A stretch of DNA of 64,000 nucleotides from CAVYYW01 sp963772845 (GCA_963772845.1 CAVYYW010000014.1:1426001-1490000); one strand, 5' to 3'. Counted from the stretch's first letter, positions 17,194 through 26,344 are shown. Program-made: numbers and translations. The notes: a model not told the origin generated them from the letters alone.

Positions 17194-17660
17194 GTATTCT
17201 CTCCTTTAAACGGGGGATCAGCAGAGTAATCCACTGTCTCCTTCTGATTTCCGATCCATGAATCACCGTTTTCCCAGTGTTCTTTTTTCCAAATCGGAAC
17301 AATTTCTTTAATTCGTTCAATGGCAAATTCACAAGCCTCAAAACTTGCTTTTCGATGAGGGGTGGCAACACTGATGACAACCGCTATATCCGAGATATCC
17401 AATTTACCGATCCGATGCGTAATCGCGACCCTAGCGTCTGGCCATTGTGCGTTGATCTCTTCCCCTATTTTTTCAAGCTGCTTAACAGCCATCGGAATAT
17501 AGGCTTCATATTCTAAATAGAGCGTCCGTTTGCCTTTGGTAAGTTCACGGACCGTCCCTATAAAGGCATTTACGGCGCCGGCATTTGCATGAACGGTTTT
17601 ATGGTAGACATCCATAATGTCGATAGGTTTTTCTGTGATTTCAAATGCCTTTTCTATCAC
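17190..17660 (-). CDS. moaE: Molybdopterin synthase catalytic subunit MoaE
   Basis: Converts precursor Z to molybdopterin with two MoaD thiocarboxylates. Recognisable family blocks are GAVNAFIGTVRE, LEYEAYIPMA, ITHRIGKLDISDIAVVI and the catalytic-site IVPIWKKEHWENGD near the C-terminus. I start it at GTG 17660, seven bases after GGAGGG, giving 156 residues; an upstream TTG lies inside that ribosome binding site. It overlaps the 3' end of mobB by 20 bases. Confidence 0.93.
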   Translation of the reverse strand: MIEKAFEITEKPIDIMDVYHKTVHANAGAVNAFIGTVRELTKGKRTLYLEYEAYIPMAVKQLEKIGEEINAQWPDARVAITHRIGKLDISDIAVVISVATPHRKASFEACEFAIERIKEIVPIWKKEHWENGDSWIGNQKETVDYSADPPFKGENT

Positions 17661-18176
17661 GCCTGTTCCCTCCAATTTGATTGATTAAATCATCAATAAC
17701 CTGCTGAGAATCCTGCCTGCTGAAGACTGGAATCACTGTGAGGCGTTGAAGCCGTTCAACAGAATCAGCCGTTATCACACACTGAATGTTTTCAAGAGAA
17801 GACAGCAAGTGATCATCATCTTCAGAGCGGTGAAACAGCACTTTCATATAGCCTGCTTTCTTAAATCCTTCTATTAAAAGAACATCGAACCTGTTCAGCA
17901 TTTGATAGAACATGACCCATTCACTTAAATCAACTGGGATAAGCGATCTATGAACCGACTGTTCTGGGGTTATATATGTCAGTGCATCAGGGGAGGATTC
18001 CCAAAGTCTCCGGTGTCCGTTCCTTTTTTAAATATAGCATTTTCATTGTCATCCTTATGAGCATGATGCTTCATGACGGCAGTCGCAATTCCGCTTTCCT
18101 TTAACTGCTCATTTAATGCTGTCAAAAATGTCGTTTTGCCGCTGTTATGATATCCGGCAAACTGCCATATTTTCAT
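17641..18176 (-). pseudogene. mobB: Molybdopterin-guanine dinucleotide biosynthesis protein MobB, frameshifted
   Basis: GTP-binding accessory protein of cofactor maturation. The first frame has MKIWQFAGYHNSGKTTF with the P-loop, then AVMKHHAHKD, and runs into a stop after GTDTG. The correct continuation RRLWESSPDALTYITPEQS, then FDVLLIEGFKKAGYMKVLF, is in the next frame and runs to 17641. One missing base at the CC of 18010-18011 explains it. Restored length is 178 residues, normal for MobB. The start overlaps the moeA stop by four bases. Everything else in the gene is intact, so a sequence error is possible. Confidence 0.88.
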
Positions 18177-19444
18177 AGCCAAAAATATTCACGATCCTCT
18201 CCGTTTAAAAGCAGAACGTTTACTTTGTCACCGGATTGATAGCCCCGTGTCCCGCCTGGCAAAATCATAAGCGCATTGGCAAGAGCAAGCGAGGTTACCA
18301 CATTAGATTTATCCAGACCAATCGGCTGGGCATGCCATGTACCATTCTTCCGATCAACCCGACACCGGACAAATCTCGTAAAGGGGTTAGGCTTAGGAAA
18401 GTCTTCTTGAAGAATAGCTTCGTCCTGATCTTTAAACAGACACTGAAGCGCCCTGCAGCTTTTTCAAATAGGGACCGGTAAAAAGAGAAAATCCGACAAA
18501 GCAAGCTGATGGATTCCCGGATAGACCAAAGAGACGCCGATTGTTCTTTAACGCAGCGACCGTCGTCACACTCCCTGGGCGCATCGCTACTTTATTAAAT
18601 AATACGTCGGCATTAAGATGCTGATAAATATCCGGCAGAAAATCAAAGTCACCTACTGAAACACCACCGGTGGTAATGAGTATATCCACTTCTTGAAGTC
18701 CCTGTTCTACCGCTTCTATACTTGAAGGAAGATCATCCTGTAATTGTCCAAGATACTTAGGCACGCCTCCTGCTTCTTTAATCATCGACAGAATCATAGG
18801 AGCGTTGCTGTTTCTGATTTTACCATGAACAAGCGGTTCTGAAGGCTCCAGAAGCTCAGAGCCCGTCGCAATAACGCCAACCACAGGCCGGCGGTATACA
18901 GATACTTTATAATAACCGAAAGTAGCTAGCACTGCTTTGACCCCAGGGGTAATATAGCTGCCTTTTTTGAGCATTACGGTTCCTTTTTTGGTGTCTTCTC
19001 CTTGACGGGATATATTATGCCCTGAGGGAAAAGGCCTTGTGATTTCTATGTAAGCATTTCCATCGTCATCCTTCATATCTTTAGCAAGTTCGAGCATAAC
19101 AATTGCATCAGCCCCTTCAGGCATGGCGGCGCCGGTCATGATTCGGTAAACTTCCCGGTATGAAGCGGATGATCGGCTACTGAGCCTGCTCCTATGGTTT
19201 CCAGAACCTTGAGGCGCACTGGCGTTTCTCTGGAGGCGTCAACAGTGTCACCGCTTATGACTGCAAAGCCATCATAAGGTGAACGGTCAAATGCCGGAAC
19301 ATCCTGATCGGCAAGAATATCTTCAGCAAGATAACGATGATCGGACGCTTCTAATAAAACGTCTTCCGTTTCAAGCGGCTGGACATCATTTAGCACTTTA
19401 CTTACTGCGTCTTTGACAGGAAGAGGCTCACGTTTTTTGAGCAT
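18173..19444 (-). pseudogene. moeA: Molybdopterin molybdenumtransferase MoeA, two compensating frameshifts
   Basis: Inserts molybdate into molybdopterin. Three frames are needed. N-terminal: MLKKREPLPVKDAVSKVL to DVPAFDRSPYDGFAV. Middle, after a missing base at 19154-19156: VYRIMTGAAMPEGADAIVM, VIATGSEL, ITTGGVSVGDFD and GLSGNPSACFVGF. C-terminal, after one extra base at 18451-18453: ALQCLFKDQDEAI, PIGLDKSNVVTSLALANALM and GYQSGDKV, ending at TGA 18173. The two changes cancel, giving 423 residues. I start at ATG 19444, which matches the family; an in-frame ATG at 19462 adds six residues. First gene of the operon. moeB, its usual neighbour, is absent here. Confidence 0.88.
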
Positions 19445-19507
19445 GTAATCACTGCTTTCCATCAAAAGATTGGTTCTTCTTATAAGATAATACCCTTTTA
19501 AATGAGC

Positions 19508-19532
19508 AAAAACACCCTTTTCGGGTGCTTTT
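19508..19532 (-). terminator. Terminator downstream of the YitW-like gene
   Basis: CACCC/GGGTG stem flanked by A and T runs, immediately after the stop at 19536. It separates this gene from moeA. Confidence 0.75.
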
Positions 19533-19535
19533 GGC

Positions 19536-19847
19536 TTATGAAATGCCTAATGCAATTTTTGCGTAACGTGACATATTATCTTTTGACCATGGTGGATTCC
19601 ATACAATATTCACCTGGACGTCTGTCACTTCATCAAACTCAGAAAAAGCATTCTTTACTTCATGCTGGATCGTCGCGGCAAGCGGACATCCCATTGCAGT
19701 AAGGGTCATTGTTACCAGCACTTCACCTTTTTCATCCATATCAGCATCGTACACCAAGCCTAAGTTGACAATGTCTATGCCAAGCTCTGGATCGATAACT
19801 TCTTCAAGAGCTTCCATTAGTTGTTCCCTTGATAATTTTTGGGACAT
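19536..19847 (-). CDS. yitW: SufT/YitW-type iron-sulfur assembly factor (MIP18/DUF59)
   Basis: 103-residue single-domain protein of the MIP18 family. Hallmarks are EVIDPELGIDIVNLGLVYD near residue 16 and TAMGCPLA with the conserved Cys near residue 52. Related proteins help mature Fe-S enzymes. In B. subtilis yitW lies beside yitT, yitU and yitV, all of which are found within the next 6 kb, which supports the name. A short AGGGGGATG-like site (AAGGGGGATGATTAA) precedes the ATG. Confidence 0.88.
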   Translation of the reverse strand: MSQKLSREQLMEALEEVIDPELGIDIVNLGLVYDADMDEKGEVLVTMTLTAMGCPLAATIQHEVKNAFSEFDEVTDVQVNIVWNPPWSKDNMSRYAKIALGIS

Positions 19848-19930
19848 TTAATCATCCCCCTTTCAGTTCTTTAATCTCATTATAATATACATAGCACCGC
19901 TTTTCCATCCAACCGGGTGGAATGGCCAAA

Positions 19931-20122
19931 TCATTGATAAAAAGCTTCTTCTGAGTCAGCATTTTTTTGGCGTGAAGGCGTCCGGTGATTGCTCAAAGTC
20001 TGAGGGAGCGTGAGAATGGCTGTGGTCACTTCATCCAGCTTGCGTTCAATCCGGTGAAGCAAATACAGCGTCACAACGATCGGAAACCCAATATTTTGAA
20101 CCATCATCATTGACTCTTTCAT
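19931..20122 (-). CDS. YvrJ-family small membrane protein
   Basis: 63 residues. The segment MMMVQNIGFPIVVTLYLLHR is a single membrane helix with the VxNxGFPIxVTxYLL pattern typical of YvrJ, followed by IERKLDEVTTAI and a polar tail. AAAGGGGC lies upstream of the ATG. It follows the DUF1659 and DUF2922 genes on the same strand, an association I recall in other Bacillales. Function unknown. A hairpin at 20158-20184 separates it from the DUF2922 gene. Confidence 0.82.
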   Translation of the reverse strand: MKESMMMVQNIGFPIVVTLYLLHRIERKLDEVTTAILTLPQTLSNHRTPSRQKNADSEEAFYQ

Positions 20123-20157
20123 GCGTTCTGCCCCTTTCTATTAATTTAAGCTAATTT

Positions 20158-20184
20158 AAAAGGAGAGCAGCAGCCCTCCTTTTG
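20158..20184 (-). terminator. Hairpin between the DUF2922 and YvrJ genes
   Basis: AAAAGGAG and CTCCTTTT arms surround a 10-base loop, ending in a short T run on the minus strand. Likely a partial terminator. Confidence 0.55.
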
Positions 20185-20192
20185 TTTGCTCA

Positions 20193-20408
20193 TTAACTTA
20201 AAACGATGTCTGTGACATTTCTTTCAACAATCCTGGCACTTTTTGCTTTGACAAAGTTTCCGCCTGAAGAAGTGAAAATATTCTCTTCAACAATGGCTGA
20301 CAGAGCTGCATTAATTTTAGCTGGATCAACTGGCTCAACCGGCTGATCCAATACAATACTGGCTGATTTACCTTGCTCATTTTCAAAAATCAGTTCCAAC
20401 GTTTTCAT
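20193..20408 (-). CDS. DUF2922-family small protein
   Basis: 71 residues: MKTLELIFENEQGKSASIVL, then DPAKINAALSAIVEENIF and a C-terminal KSARIVERNVTDIVL. These match the DUF2922 pattern as I know it. GGGAGGTAA precedes the ATG. It is paired with the DUF1659 gene 30 bases upstream. Predicted soluble; function unknown. Confidence 0.82.
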   Translation of the reverse strand: MKTLELIFENEQGKSASIVLDQPVEPVDPAKINAALSAIVEENIFTSSGGNFVKAKSARIVERNVTDIVLS

Positions 20409-20438
20409 TCTGATTTACCTCCCTGATTTTTTCTGTGT

Positions 20439-20660
20439 TTATGCATTTGTAATTTCAATTGCATCATCCCGTTCGACTGACACGAGTGGCAGCTGCTGTA
20501 AAGGAGCTAAAGCTGCAGCAACCCGGTAAAGCTGATCCTGTGTTGCAAGTGTTGTAATGTTCCGGAAGCTTTTTCGTTTTACGGATGGTTTTCCTTTGGC
20601 GTCCATCCCTGCATCAAAAGTCAAAACAAACGTTGATTGAAAGACTGTTCCGTTTGCCAT
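20439..20660 (-). CDS. DUF1659-family small protein
   Basis: 73 residues starting at ATG 20660 (MANGTVFQSTFVLTFDAGMD), chosen because AAAGGAGGTG lies just upstream; an in-frame GTG nine bases earlier lies inside that site. It has KRKSFRNITTLATQDQLY and ends in a short acidic tail. First gene of a three-gene run with DUF2922 and YvrJ. All three are under 75 residues, so they may form one small complex, though this is inference. Confidence 0.82.
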   Translation of the reverse strand: MANGTVFQSTFVLTFDAGMDAKGKPSVKRKSFRNITTLATQDQLYRVAAALAPLQQLPLVSVERDDAIEITNA

Positions 20661-20831
20661 TTCTTTCACCTCCTTTCCTTTGCCTATAGATCGTTCTCAA
20701 GAAAGAAAAGTGGTGAGCAGAGGGGGAATATTCTCTATCAGAACTATCAGAGAGACGTTGTATAACTATTTGTTGTGGGAGGATCCTGAATAACCTTGAA
20801 TCAGAAGGCATAAATGATAAGCCAAGCGGGC

Positions 20832-20862
20832 AAAAAAAACCAGATCCGCTAACAGATCTGGT
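20832..20862 (-). terminator. yitV terminator
   Basis: ACCAGATC/GATCTGGT stem with an 8-base loop and eight T residues on the minus strand, 10 bases after the yitV stop. Confidence 0.9.
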
Positions 20863-20871
20863 ATGCTCTCC

Positions 20872-21639
20872 TTATTTATGAATCGGTTTTTGAACATGGC
20901 TGAGCCAGTCAATCATTTGAGTCGCTGCTGTATTTGTGACACTATGCCCAGCAGAAGGATCTTCAATAAAAGTCAGAGCAGCAGTGTTTTTATTGTCCTG
21001 AAAGAACTTATATGCCCCTTCAAAAGGAACTTCACTGTCTTTCATTCCATGCCAGAAAAAAAGCGGCCGGCCATTCAGCGTTTCTGGATATTCTCCTAAA
21101 TCATAATCATCTAGGGATTGCAGCAAAGCCTCGATCTCATCAGCCGAGTAGGGAATCTTGACTCCTGCCTGTCGGTAGTTCTCCAGCTGCTGTTTAGCAA
21201 ATTCCTTATAGAAAGGATTTCCCATTAAAGAGATACCAGCATCTATATGTGAATAAACCCTTAAAGCTCCGAGCGTGATCACTGCCCCCATTGAAGTACC
21301 GCCGGCAATCACCTGCTCTCCGTCTGTCAATCCAGCATTTTTCATTAAATTCAGAAGTTCTCCCGTTTCCTGAATGGATTGGAGCACGACATTCCAAAAT
21401 CCAATTTTCCGTTCCAACTCCGAGCGTTCCGCTAAACGCTCTCCATGACCGGACGCTTCAGGCAGAAGAACACGAAAGCCTTTTTCAGCTGCCCTGTATG
21501 CATAATGCAGATTTTTTTCTTTCATGCTTGTCCAACCGTGCCAAAATATCAAAAGAGGGGCTGCGTGATTCTCTATATCACGCGATTCTACCCATAGCAG
21601 AGGTGTGTTATTCATGACTTTATTTTCAATCGTTATCAT
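20872..21639 (-). CDS. yitV: Alpha/beta hydrolase, YitV-like esterase
   Basis: 255-residue serine hydrolase. FWHGWTSMKEKN near residue 32 forms the oxyanion region, the nucleophile elbow is AGGTSMGAV near residue 115, the Asp is probably in HGMKDSEVPF and the His in SAGHSVT near the C-terminus. No signal peptide, so cytoplasmic. GGAGGAGACC precedes the ATG. It is divergent from yitU, as the yit block in B. subtilis would suggest. Natural substrate unknown. Confidence 0.87.
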   Translation of the reverse strand: MITIENKVMNNTPLLWVESRDIENHAAPLLIFWHGWTSMKEKNLHYAYRAAEKGFRVLLPEASGHGERLAERSELERKIGFWNVVLQSIQETGELLNLMKNAGLTDGEQVIAGGTSMGAVITLGALRVYSHIDAGISLMGNPFYKEFAKQQLENYRQAGVKIPYSADEIEALLQSLDDYDLGEYPETLNGRPLFFWHGMKDSEVPFEGAYKFFQDNKNTAALTFIEDPSAGHSVTNTAATQMIDWLSHVQKPIHK

Positions 21640-21910
21640 GTATGGTCTCCTCCTGTGTACAATATAAAAAAGTTATTGATTTATTGTAAGCCATCTGTAA
21701 AGTTTATTCTTCTATTACCTTACCCTACTTTTTCTATGATAAGATAATTTTAGGATAAACTATACTAATAAGCAGTTTTTTTCTAGTCCAAATGTTGCGA
21801 ACGACAAAATATTTCCATGTATATAGTGAAATAACAACAATGTTTACGAAAACAGCCATTAAGGATGATAAAAACGTACTTTTTAAGTAAGCGATGAAAG
21901 GATGACTCTA

Positions 21911-22720
21911 ATGGAAAAACATTTAATTGCTGTGGATTTAGACGGCTCTTTATTAACGGACAATAAAACAATCTCTCTGCGGACAAAAACAGCTCTAGCT
22001 AAAATGATTGAAATGGGCCATCATGTTGTCATCGCAACAGGCAGGCCATACCGTGCCAGTAAAGCTTATTATAAGGAGCTTCAGCTAACTACGCCTATTG
22101 TGAATTTTAATGGGGCTTATGTGCATCACCCGCTTAATGAGGCTTGGGGGGTTTATCATTCACCTCTGGATCTTGATACCGTTCATCATCTGATTCAAAC
22201 CTGTGAGGCCTATGATCTGTTAAATATAATGGTTGAAATTAAAGACGATGTCTATATTAAAAATCCCGATCCAAAGGCACTGAATGCATTTGCTCTTGGT
22301 GAACCTAAAATAATTACGGGAAATATTAAAGAAAACCTTCATACAGACCCTACTTGTATGCTGATTCATCCTCAAGAAAAGAATGTCGATGCCCTTCTTC
22401 ATGACCTGAATCGGTTTCATGCGGATACCGTCAATCAGCTTTCATGGGGAGCACCATGGCATATGGTTGAAATTGTCAGACCGGATGTAAATAAAGCGGC
22501 AGGACTGAAACGGATCGCTGAAGGTTTCAACGTGCCACCTGAACGCATTATTGCCTTTGGCGATGAAATGAATGATAAAGAAATGATTGCCTTTGCCGGC
22601 CGAGGGATTGCAATGGGGAATGCAGCGCCCGCAATAAAAGAGATTGCCTATGATGTAACCTTGACTAATGAAGAAGATGGGATTGCCCGCTATTTGGAAA
22701 ATCTTTTCGTTCTTGCCTAG
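21911..22720 (+). CDS. yitU: Cof-type HAD phosphatase, YitU-like
   Basis: 269-residue haloacid dehalogenase superfamily phosphatase. Motif I is AVDLDGSLLTD with the nucleophile and acid Asp residues, motif II is VIATGRP, the motif III Lys lies in NKAAGLKRIA and motif IV is GDEMNDKEMI. A type IIB cap lies in between. I start it at ATG 21911, where AAAGG is 10 bases upstream; ATG 21902 is too close to that site. It converges on the ATP-pyrophosphatase gene with a four-base overlap at the stops. Confidence 0.9.
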   Translation: MEKHLIAVDLDGSLLTDNKTISLRTKTALAKMIEMGHHVVIATGRPYRASKAYYKELQLTTPIVNFNGAYVHHPLNEAWGVYHSPLDLDTVHHLIQTCEAYDLLNIMVEIKDDVYIKNPDPKALNAFALGEPKIITGNIKENLHTDPTCMLIHPQEKNVDALLHDLNRFHADTVNQLSWGAPWHMVEIVRPDVNKAAGLKRIAEGFNVPPERIIAFGDEMNDKEMIAFAGRGIAMGNAAPAIKEIAYDVTLTNEEDGIARYLENLFVLA

Positions 22721-23412
22721 TTATCTGAATTCAGGACAAGATGGGCAAAGCGATCATCATAAGTGGTCACTTGTTTTTCCTTTTTAAATGGAATGCGCTT
22801 TTTGAAAAAAGGCGCGTCGTAAACAAAGGTATGAAACTCTCCATTTTCTCCACAGGGATCCACATTTTTCGGCATCGCATTTAAGAAGGACTCATCATAT
22901 TCGCGCCCAAGCCAGTCAGCAGACAGCTTTGTCTGGTCTACACACGTGATGACGGCCCTTATCCCACTATTTATAACATTTAAAGCAATCTGTGATGTTT
23001 CAGCTCCCCATAATGGGAAACTGGCGATCAGGTTGTTTTTTTTCATGAGTGTTTCACGGTAAGTTCGTATATCTTCCAAAAAAAGATCTGCAAAGGCAAT
23101 TTCCGAAATACCTTTATTTCTGTATAATCGTAATAGAGAAGCGAGTGTCGACTCATATGTTTTGTTGTCAGACCTCAGGGGTATGCTTACGATGTCATAG
23201 GGGAGTCCAATGGCCTTTAACTGTTCTTCTAAGAGCGATCTCGTGATTTCATGGAATGGAACACGGTTGTCTTCAGAACTTAGCGTTGTAAATAAAGATG
23301 TCATTTGAATATGATCCTCTTGAATTAAGGACAGAAGGCCGAGCGCACTGTCTTTGCCCCCGCTCCATGAAAAGGCGATTTTCTTTTTCTTTCCGTCATT
23401 CAATGGGTTCAT
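22717..23412 (-). CDS. Diphthine-ammonia ligase-like ATP-pyrophosphatase
   Basis: 231-residue protein of the adenine nucleotide alpha hydrolase fold. The PP-loop is FSWSGGKDSALGLL near residue 15, followed by PFHEITRSLLEEQLKAIGLP and FADLFLEDIRTYRE. The conserved GENGEFHTFVYDAPFF lies near residue 195. This is the DUF71/diphthamide synthase-like family. Bacteria do not make diphthamide, so its substrate is something else and is unknown here. It starts at ATG 23412 with AAGGAG upstream. Confidence 0.82.
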   Translation of the reverse strand: MNPLNDGKKKKIAFSWSGGKDSALGLLSLIQEDHIQMTSLFTTLSSEDNRVPFHEITRSLLEEQLKAIGLPYDIVSIPLRSDNKTYESTLASLLRLYRNKGISEIAFADLFLEDIRTYRETLMKKNNLIASFPLWGAETSQIALNVINSGIRAVITCVDQTKLSADWLGREYDESFLNAMPKNVDPCGENGEFHTFVYDAPFFKKRIPFKKEKQVTTYDDRFAHLVLNSDN

Positions 23413-23485
23413 AACAATCAGTCTCCTTGCTTTGAATTAAAAATCAGCACAAATTAAAGGTTATCATTGAAGAAGGGAGAGTGCC

Positions 23486-23941
23486 ATGATGCAGATTTAT
23501 CACCTAACCAAAGAAGCATCCGAAGAGCTTAAGATTAAGGCAGCTGAGCTTTTTATGCAGCAGATTTCAGTTTCTCATACTGAAGATTCTTTTGAGAAAG
23601 CCATGCAAGCCATTAATATGACGATTGCACCTGATTCTCAATCCCGTCTTGTACTGGCAGAAGAAGATGGTTCCCTGCTCGGCTTAGCTCTGCTGAATGT
23701 CGGAATCAGCTTACGAATCGGAACCCGGTACCTGTGGCTAAATGAATTGTATGTAAAAAACAGTTTCCGAAACAAAGGCATAGGGAAAAAAATACTTCTG
23801 TACATCATCCACTGGGCTGAACACGAAGATATTAAAGCGATTGAACTTGAAACCGGCGTCAATAATTCTGTCACCAAGCATATCTATCAATCACTTGGTT
23901 TTTACGAAATTGTTTCAAAACGTTATGGTTTTACTTTCTAA
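23486..23941 (+). CDS. GNAT-family N-acetyltransferase
   Basis: 151 residues with the acetyl-CoA-binding signature NSFRNKGIGKKILLYII near residue 93, a preceding LNELYVKN strand and a C-terminal SLGFYEIVSKRYGFTF. GAAGGGAGAG precedes tandem ATGs at 23486 and 23489; either may be used. It stands alone between two unrelated genes, and the acceptor substrate cannot be predicted. Confidence 0.87.
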   Translation: MMQIYHLTKEASEELKIKAAELFMQQISVSHTEDSFEKAMQAINMTIAPDSQSRLVLAEEDGSLLGLALLNVGISLRIGTRYLWLNELYVKNSFRNKGIGKKILLYIIHWAEHEDIKAIELETGVNNSVTKHIYQSLGFYEIVSKRYGFTF

Positions 23942-24069
23942 ACAGGAGGGTCAGTCCTCGCCTCTGTTAAGTATTTAGTATACAATAAATCTATACGCGT
24001 GACCTGAAACAGTGTCATCATAATTTGTCATAACGAATACGTAATCAAACATTTAAAAGGAGAGATTGG

Positions 24070-24327
24070 ATGAGTATTGATATCCGTGTAGACCGCACAC
24101 CAAATCCGAATGCTATGAAGTTTACTGCAGCAAATAAGATCATTGAAGGACGCCTTGCAGCAAAGAAAGGCGATTCAGTCGATCATCCGCTTGCCTCTGA
24201 ACTTCTTGATCTGGACGGTGTCGATAATATTTTTGGCTACGAAGATTTTATTACAGTCAACAAAACCTTTGAAGCAGACTGGGATGCCTTGCTTCCAAAA
24301 ATTCAAGAGGTTTTCGAAAAACACTAA
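24070..24327 (+). CDS. Nfu/NifU N-terminal domain protein
   Basis: 85-residue single-domain protein matching the Nfu N-terminal domain: DRTPNPNAMKFTA near residue 8, HPLASELLDLDGVDNIFGYEDFI and WDALLPKIQEVFEKH. The C-terminal Cys-X-X-Cys domain of full Nfu is absent, as in many stand-alone Bacillales proteins. It may take part in Fe-S cluster delivery. AAAAGGAGAG precedes the ATG, and a strong terminator follows. Confidence 0.87.
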   Translation: MSIDIRVDRTPNPNAMKFTAANKIIEGRLAAKKGDSVDHPLASELLDLDGVDNIFGYEDFITVNKTFEADWDALLPKIQEVFEKH

Positions 24328-24340
24328 GATTTTTATAGAA

Positions 24341-24375
24341 GAAACCCCCATTCTGTCTTTTAGAATGGGGGTTTC
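24341..24375. terminator. Bidirectional terminator between Nfu-like gene and yitT
   Basis: GAAACCCCCATTCT and AGAATGGGGGTTTC form a perfect 14-bp stem around a 7-base loop, followed by TTTTC. It serves both converging genes. Confidence 0.92.
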
Positions 24376-24400
24376 TTTTCACATGCCGTTCAGTTCTCTG

Positions 24401-25259
24401 TTAATCTTCTTTTCTAAAGAATCCAAAGATCCCTGCTGTTTCAACAATATTAGTAAATGCTCCAGGATCCACATATTTAATAATTTTCTCTAAGGTATAT
24501 AGTTCATAGCGTGTAATAACAATCATAAGCATCTCTTTATCGCTTTCAGTGTAGGCGCCTTTCGCAGGGAGCCTTGTAATGCCTCTGACCATTTCATCAT
24601 GTATCGCCTTCTGAATTTCTTTTCCTTTGCTTGTTACAATCATTGCGGTCAATTTCGCATGGCGGGTATGAATGGCATCAATGACACGTGAACTTGCATA
24701 AAGCGTAACTAAGGGTATATAAAGCTTCCTGCCAGCCAAAGAAGAACCCTGCAGAAAGCACGATCAATCCATTTAAAGTAAAGAAATAAATTCCGATCGG
24801 TCTGTCGCTCATCCGCGAGAGAATCATGGCTACAATGTCCATACCGCCTGTCGATGCACCGAACTTGAGTGTGAGACCCACACCGATTGCACCAATCACT
24901 CCGCCAAATACCGCATTTAAAATAATATCATGGGTAAAGGCATGAATGGGCAGAACGGTTAAAAAGAACGTCGTAATGCCAACACTCAAAATACTGTATA
25001 GAGTAAAACGTTTTCCTACCTTCTTCCATCCAATATAAGCAACAGGAATATTTAATACCAGAAGGATAATACCTGTACTTATATGCAAGGGCGTGACCTG
25101 AAGAAGGGTTGAGATCAGCTGGGCTATCCCTGTAAAACCGCTGGCAAGAACCTTGGCAGGTATAAGAAAGAAATTCAGGGATGAAGCATTAAATAATGCC
25201 CCAATAATAACAATCATAATAATTTTTGCTTCGTTATATAAAACCTTTCCTCTATACAT
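24401..25259 (-). pseudogene. yitT: YitT-family membrane protein, frameshifted
   Basis: The first frame carries the integral membrane half: NASSLNFFLIPAKVLASGFT, then FGGVIGAIGVGLTLKFGAS and GGMDIVAMILSR, typical of YitT (DUF161). It stops after WQEALYT. The second frame resumes with LVTLYASSRVIDAIHTRHAK and contains the cytoplasmic DUF2179 domain with GKGAYT-like KGAYTESDKEMLMIVITRYE. One extra base in the GGG at 24713-24715 (plus strand) explains the break. Restored length 285 residues is normal. Role in B. subtilis is not established. Repeat DNA lies upstream. Confidence 0.87.
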
Positions 25260-25499
25260 CGAAGTCCCCCTATCCGGACAGCAGCCAATAATAGCTTTCC
25301 CTTATTTTCTCTTGAGAAAACAACCTTTTCCCAAGGCAACATCTATCACTATATCATCTGATCCACGCAGAGAACAAGAACTTTTATTCAGTCATTCAAA
25401 AGAAATATAAAAGTTGCCACAGCAGGGTTTCCATCGATTGGACACATTGCCAGCTACAAGCTTCTTTTTCTCACGAAACAAAAAAATCTCTCTAAATAG

Positions 25500-25765
25500 G
25501 GTGGCCCCTGAAAAAGTCTGCCCGTTGTAAAGGTAGCTGTTGATTTCCAGCTTCGCTTTCCACGGGCGTTCTGCGAGCCTCCTGATGCCCACAGGATGTG
25601 GGTAGGATCAGTGTTGTCCCTGGACGTGACGTACATTGGCGCTCTTCCTTAAGGAGTCCTGCGGGGTTTTCAACTGTTGCTTTTCCCACGAGACTTTGAA
25701 ATAGCCTCCTTGAATCAACACTGCACGAAGAAAATGCGGACGCATTTTCGAGGAGGCTCACACCT
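25500..25765 (-). repeat. Dispersed intergenic repeat, copy C
   Basis: Minus orientation. It contains GGCCCCTGAAAAAGTC at 25503-25518 (the reversed end box), AAAACCCCGCAGGACTCC, GCATTTTC palindrome arms at about 25731-25750 and GAGGAGGCTC. The arms GAAAATGCG and CGCATTTTC are shared with copy G. Confidence 0.75.
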
Positions 25766-25816
25766 TCTGCCTTCATCAACTGGACTATTGCCTTTGTCCT
25801 TCATTGTGCTTATAAA

Positions 25817-26180
25817 AGACATTTCACCTGTTTTTCCGGGTCCGTTTGTCCATTATATTCCAAATGAACACCTTTTCTCCTGCTTTTAGACCCCGTTTGG
25901 TCGTTCATCACCCATATGAACGTCCTTTCTCCTGCTTTTCGCCCCCGTTTTGTCGTTCATCGCCCTTATGAACGCCCTTTCTCCTGTTTTTTGACCCCGT
26001 TTTGTCGTTCATCGCCCTTATGAACGCCCTTTCTCCTGTTTTTTGACCCCGTTTGGTCGTTCATCCACCTTATGAACGCCCTTTCTCCTGCTTTTTGATC
26101 CCGTTTGGTCGTTCATCACCCTTATGAAGGACATTTCACATGTTTTTTCGGCTTCGTTTGTCTATTATCTTCCAAACGAA
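25817..26180. repeat. Seven-unit 52-bp tandem repeat array
   Basis: Units start at 25817, 25869, 25921, 25973, 26025, 26077 and 26129, each exactly 52 bp. The five inner units are nearly identical (CGCCCTTTCTCCTG, GACCCCGTTTKGTCGTTCAT, CCTTATGAA). The two outer units differ from the inner ones but resemble each other (GACATTTCAC, CGTTTGTC, ATTAT, TTCCAAA). At each boundary from unit 1 to 5 GTTCAT and ATGAAC form an inverted repeat with a 7-base spacer. No protein frame is maintained with a ribosome binding site. There are no spacers, so it is not CRISPR. Confidence 0.9.
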
Positions 26181-26209
26181 GGACTTCACTCCGGTTCCTT
26201 TTTATACTG

Positions 26210-26300
26210 TGGGAGAATTGTGGCCGTGCCCGTGGAAAGCGAGCAGCCAAGAGCGAAATCAACAGGCAATATGACACCGTGGGACTTTTTTAGTGGCCTC
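26210..26300 (+). repeat. Dispersed intergenic repeat, copy D (partial)
   Basis: Only the second half is present: GCCGTGCCCGTGGAAAGCGA, AGCGAAATCAACAGGCA and GGGACTTTTTTAGTGGCC at 26281-26298. It abuts the 52-bp array. Confidence 0.7.
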
Positions 26301-26344
26301 ATCAGCGGATAAATCGAGATTATCCCAAAGATCGGCTCAATGGA

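Noticed and set aside
25817..26180. The 52-bp array as a CRISPR locus
   Set aside because: Units are contiguous with no unique spacers, and no cas genes are in the window.
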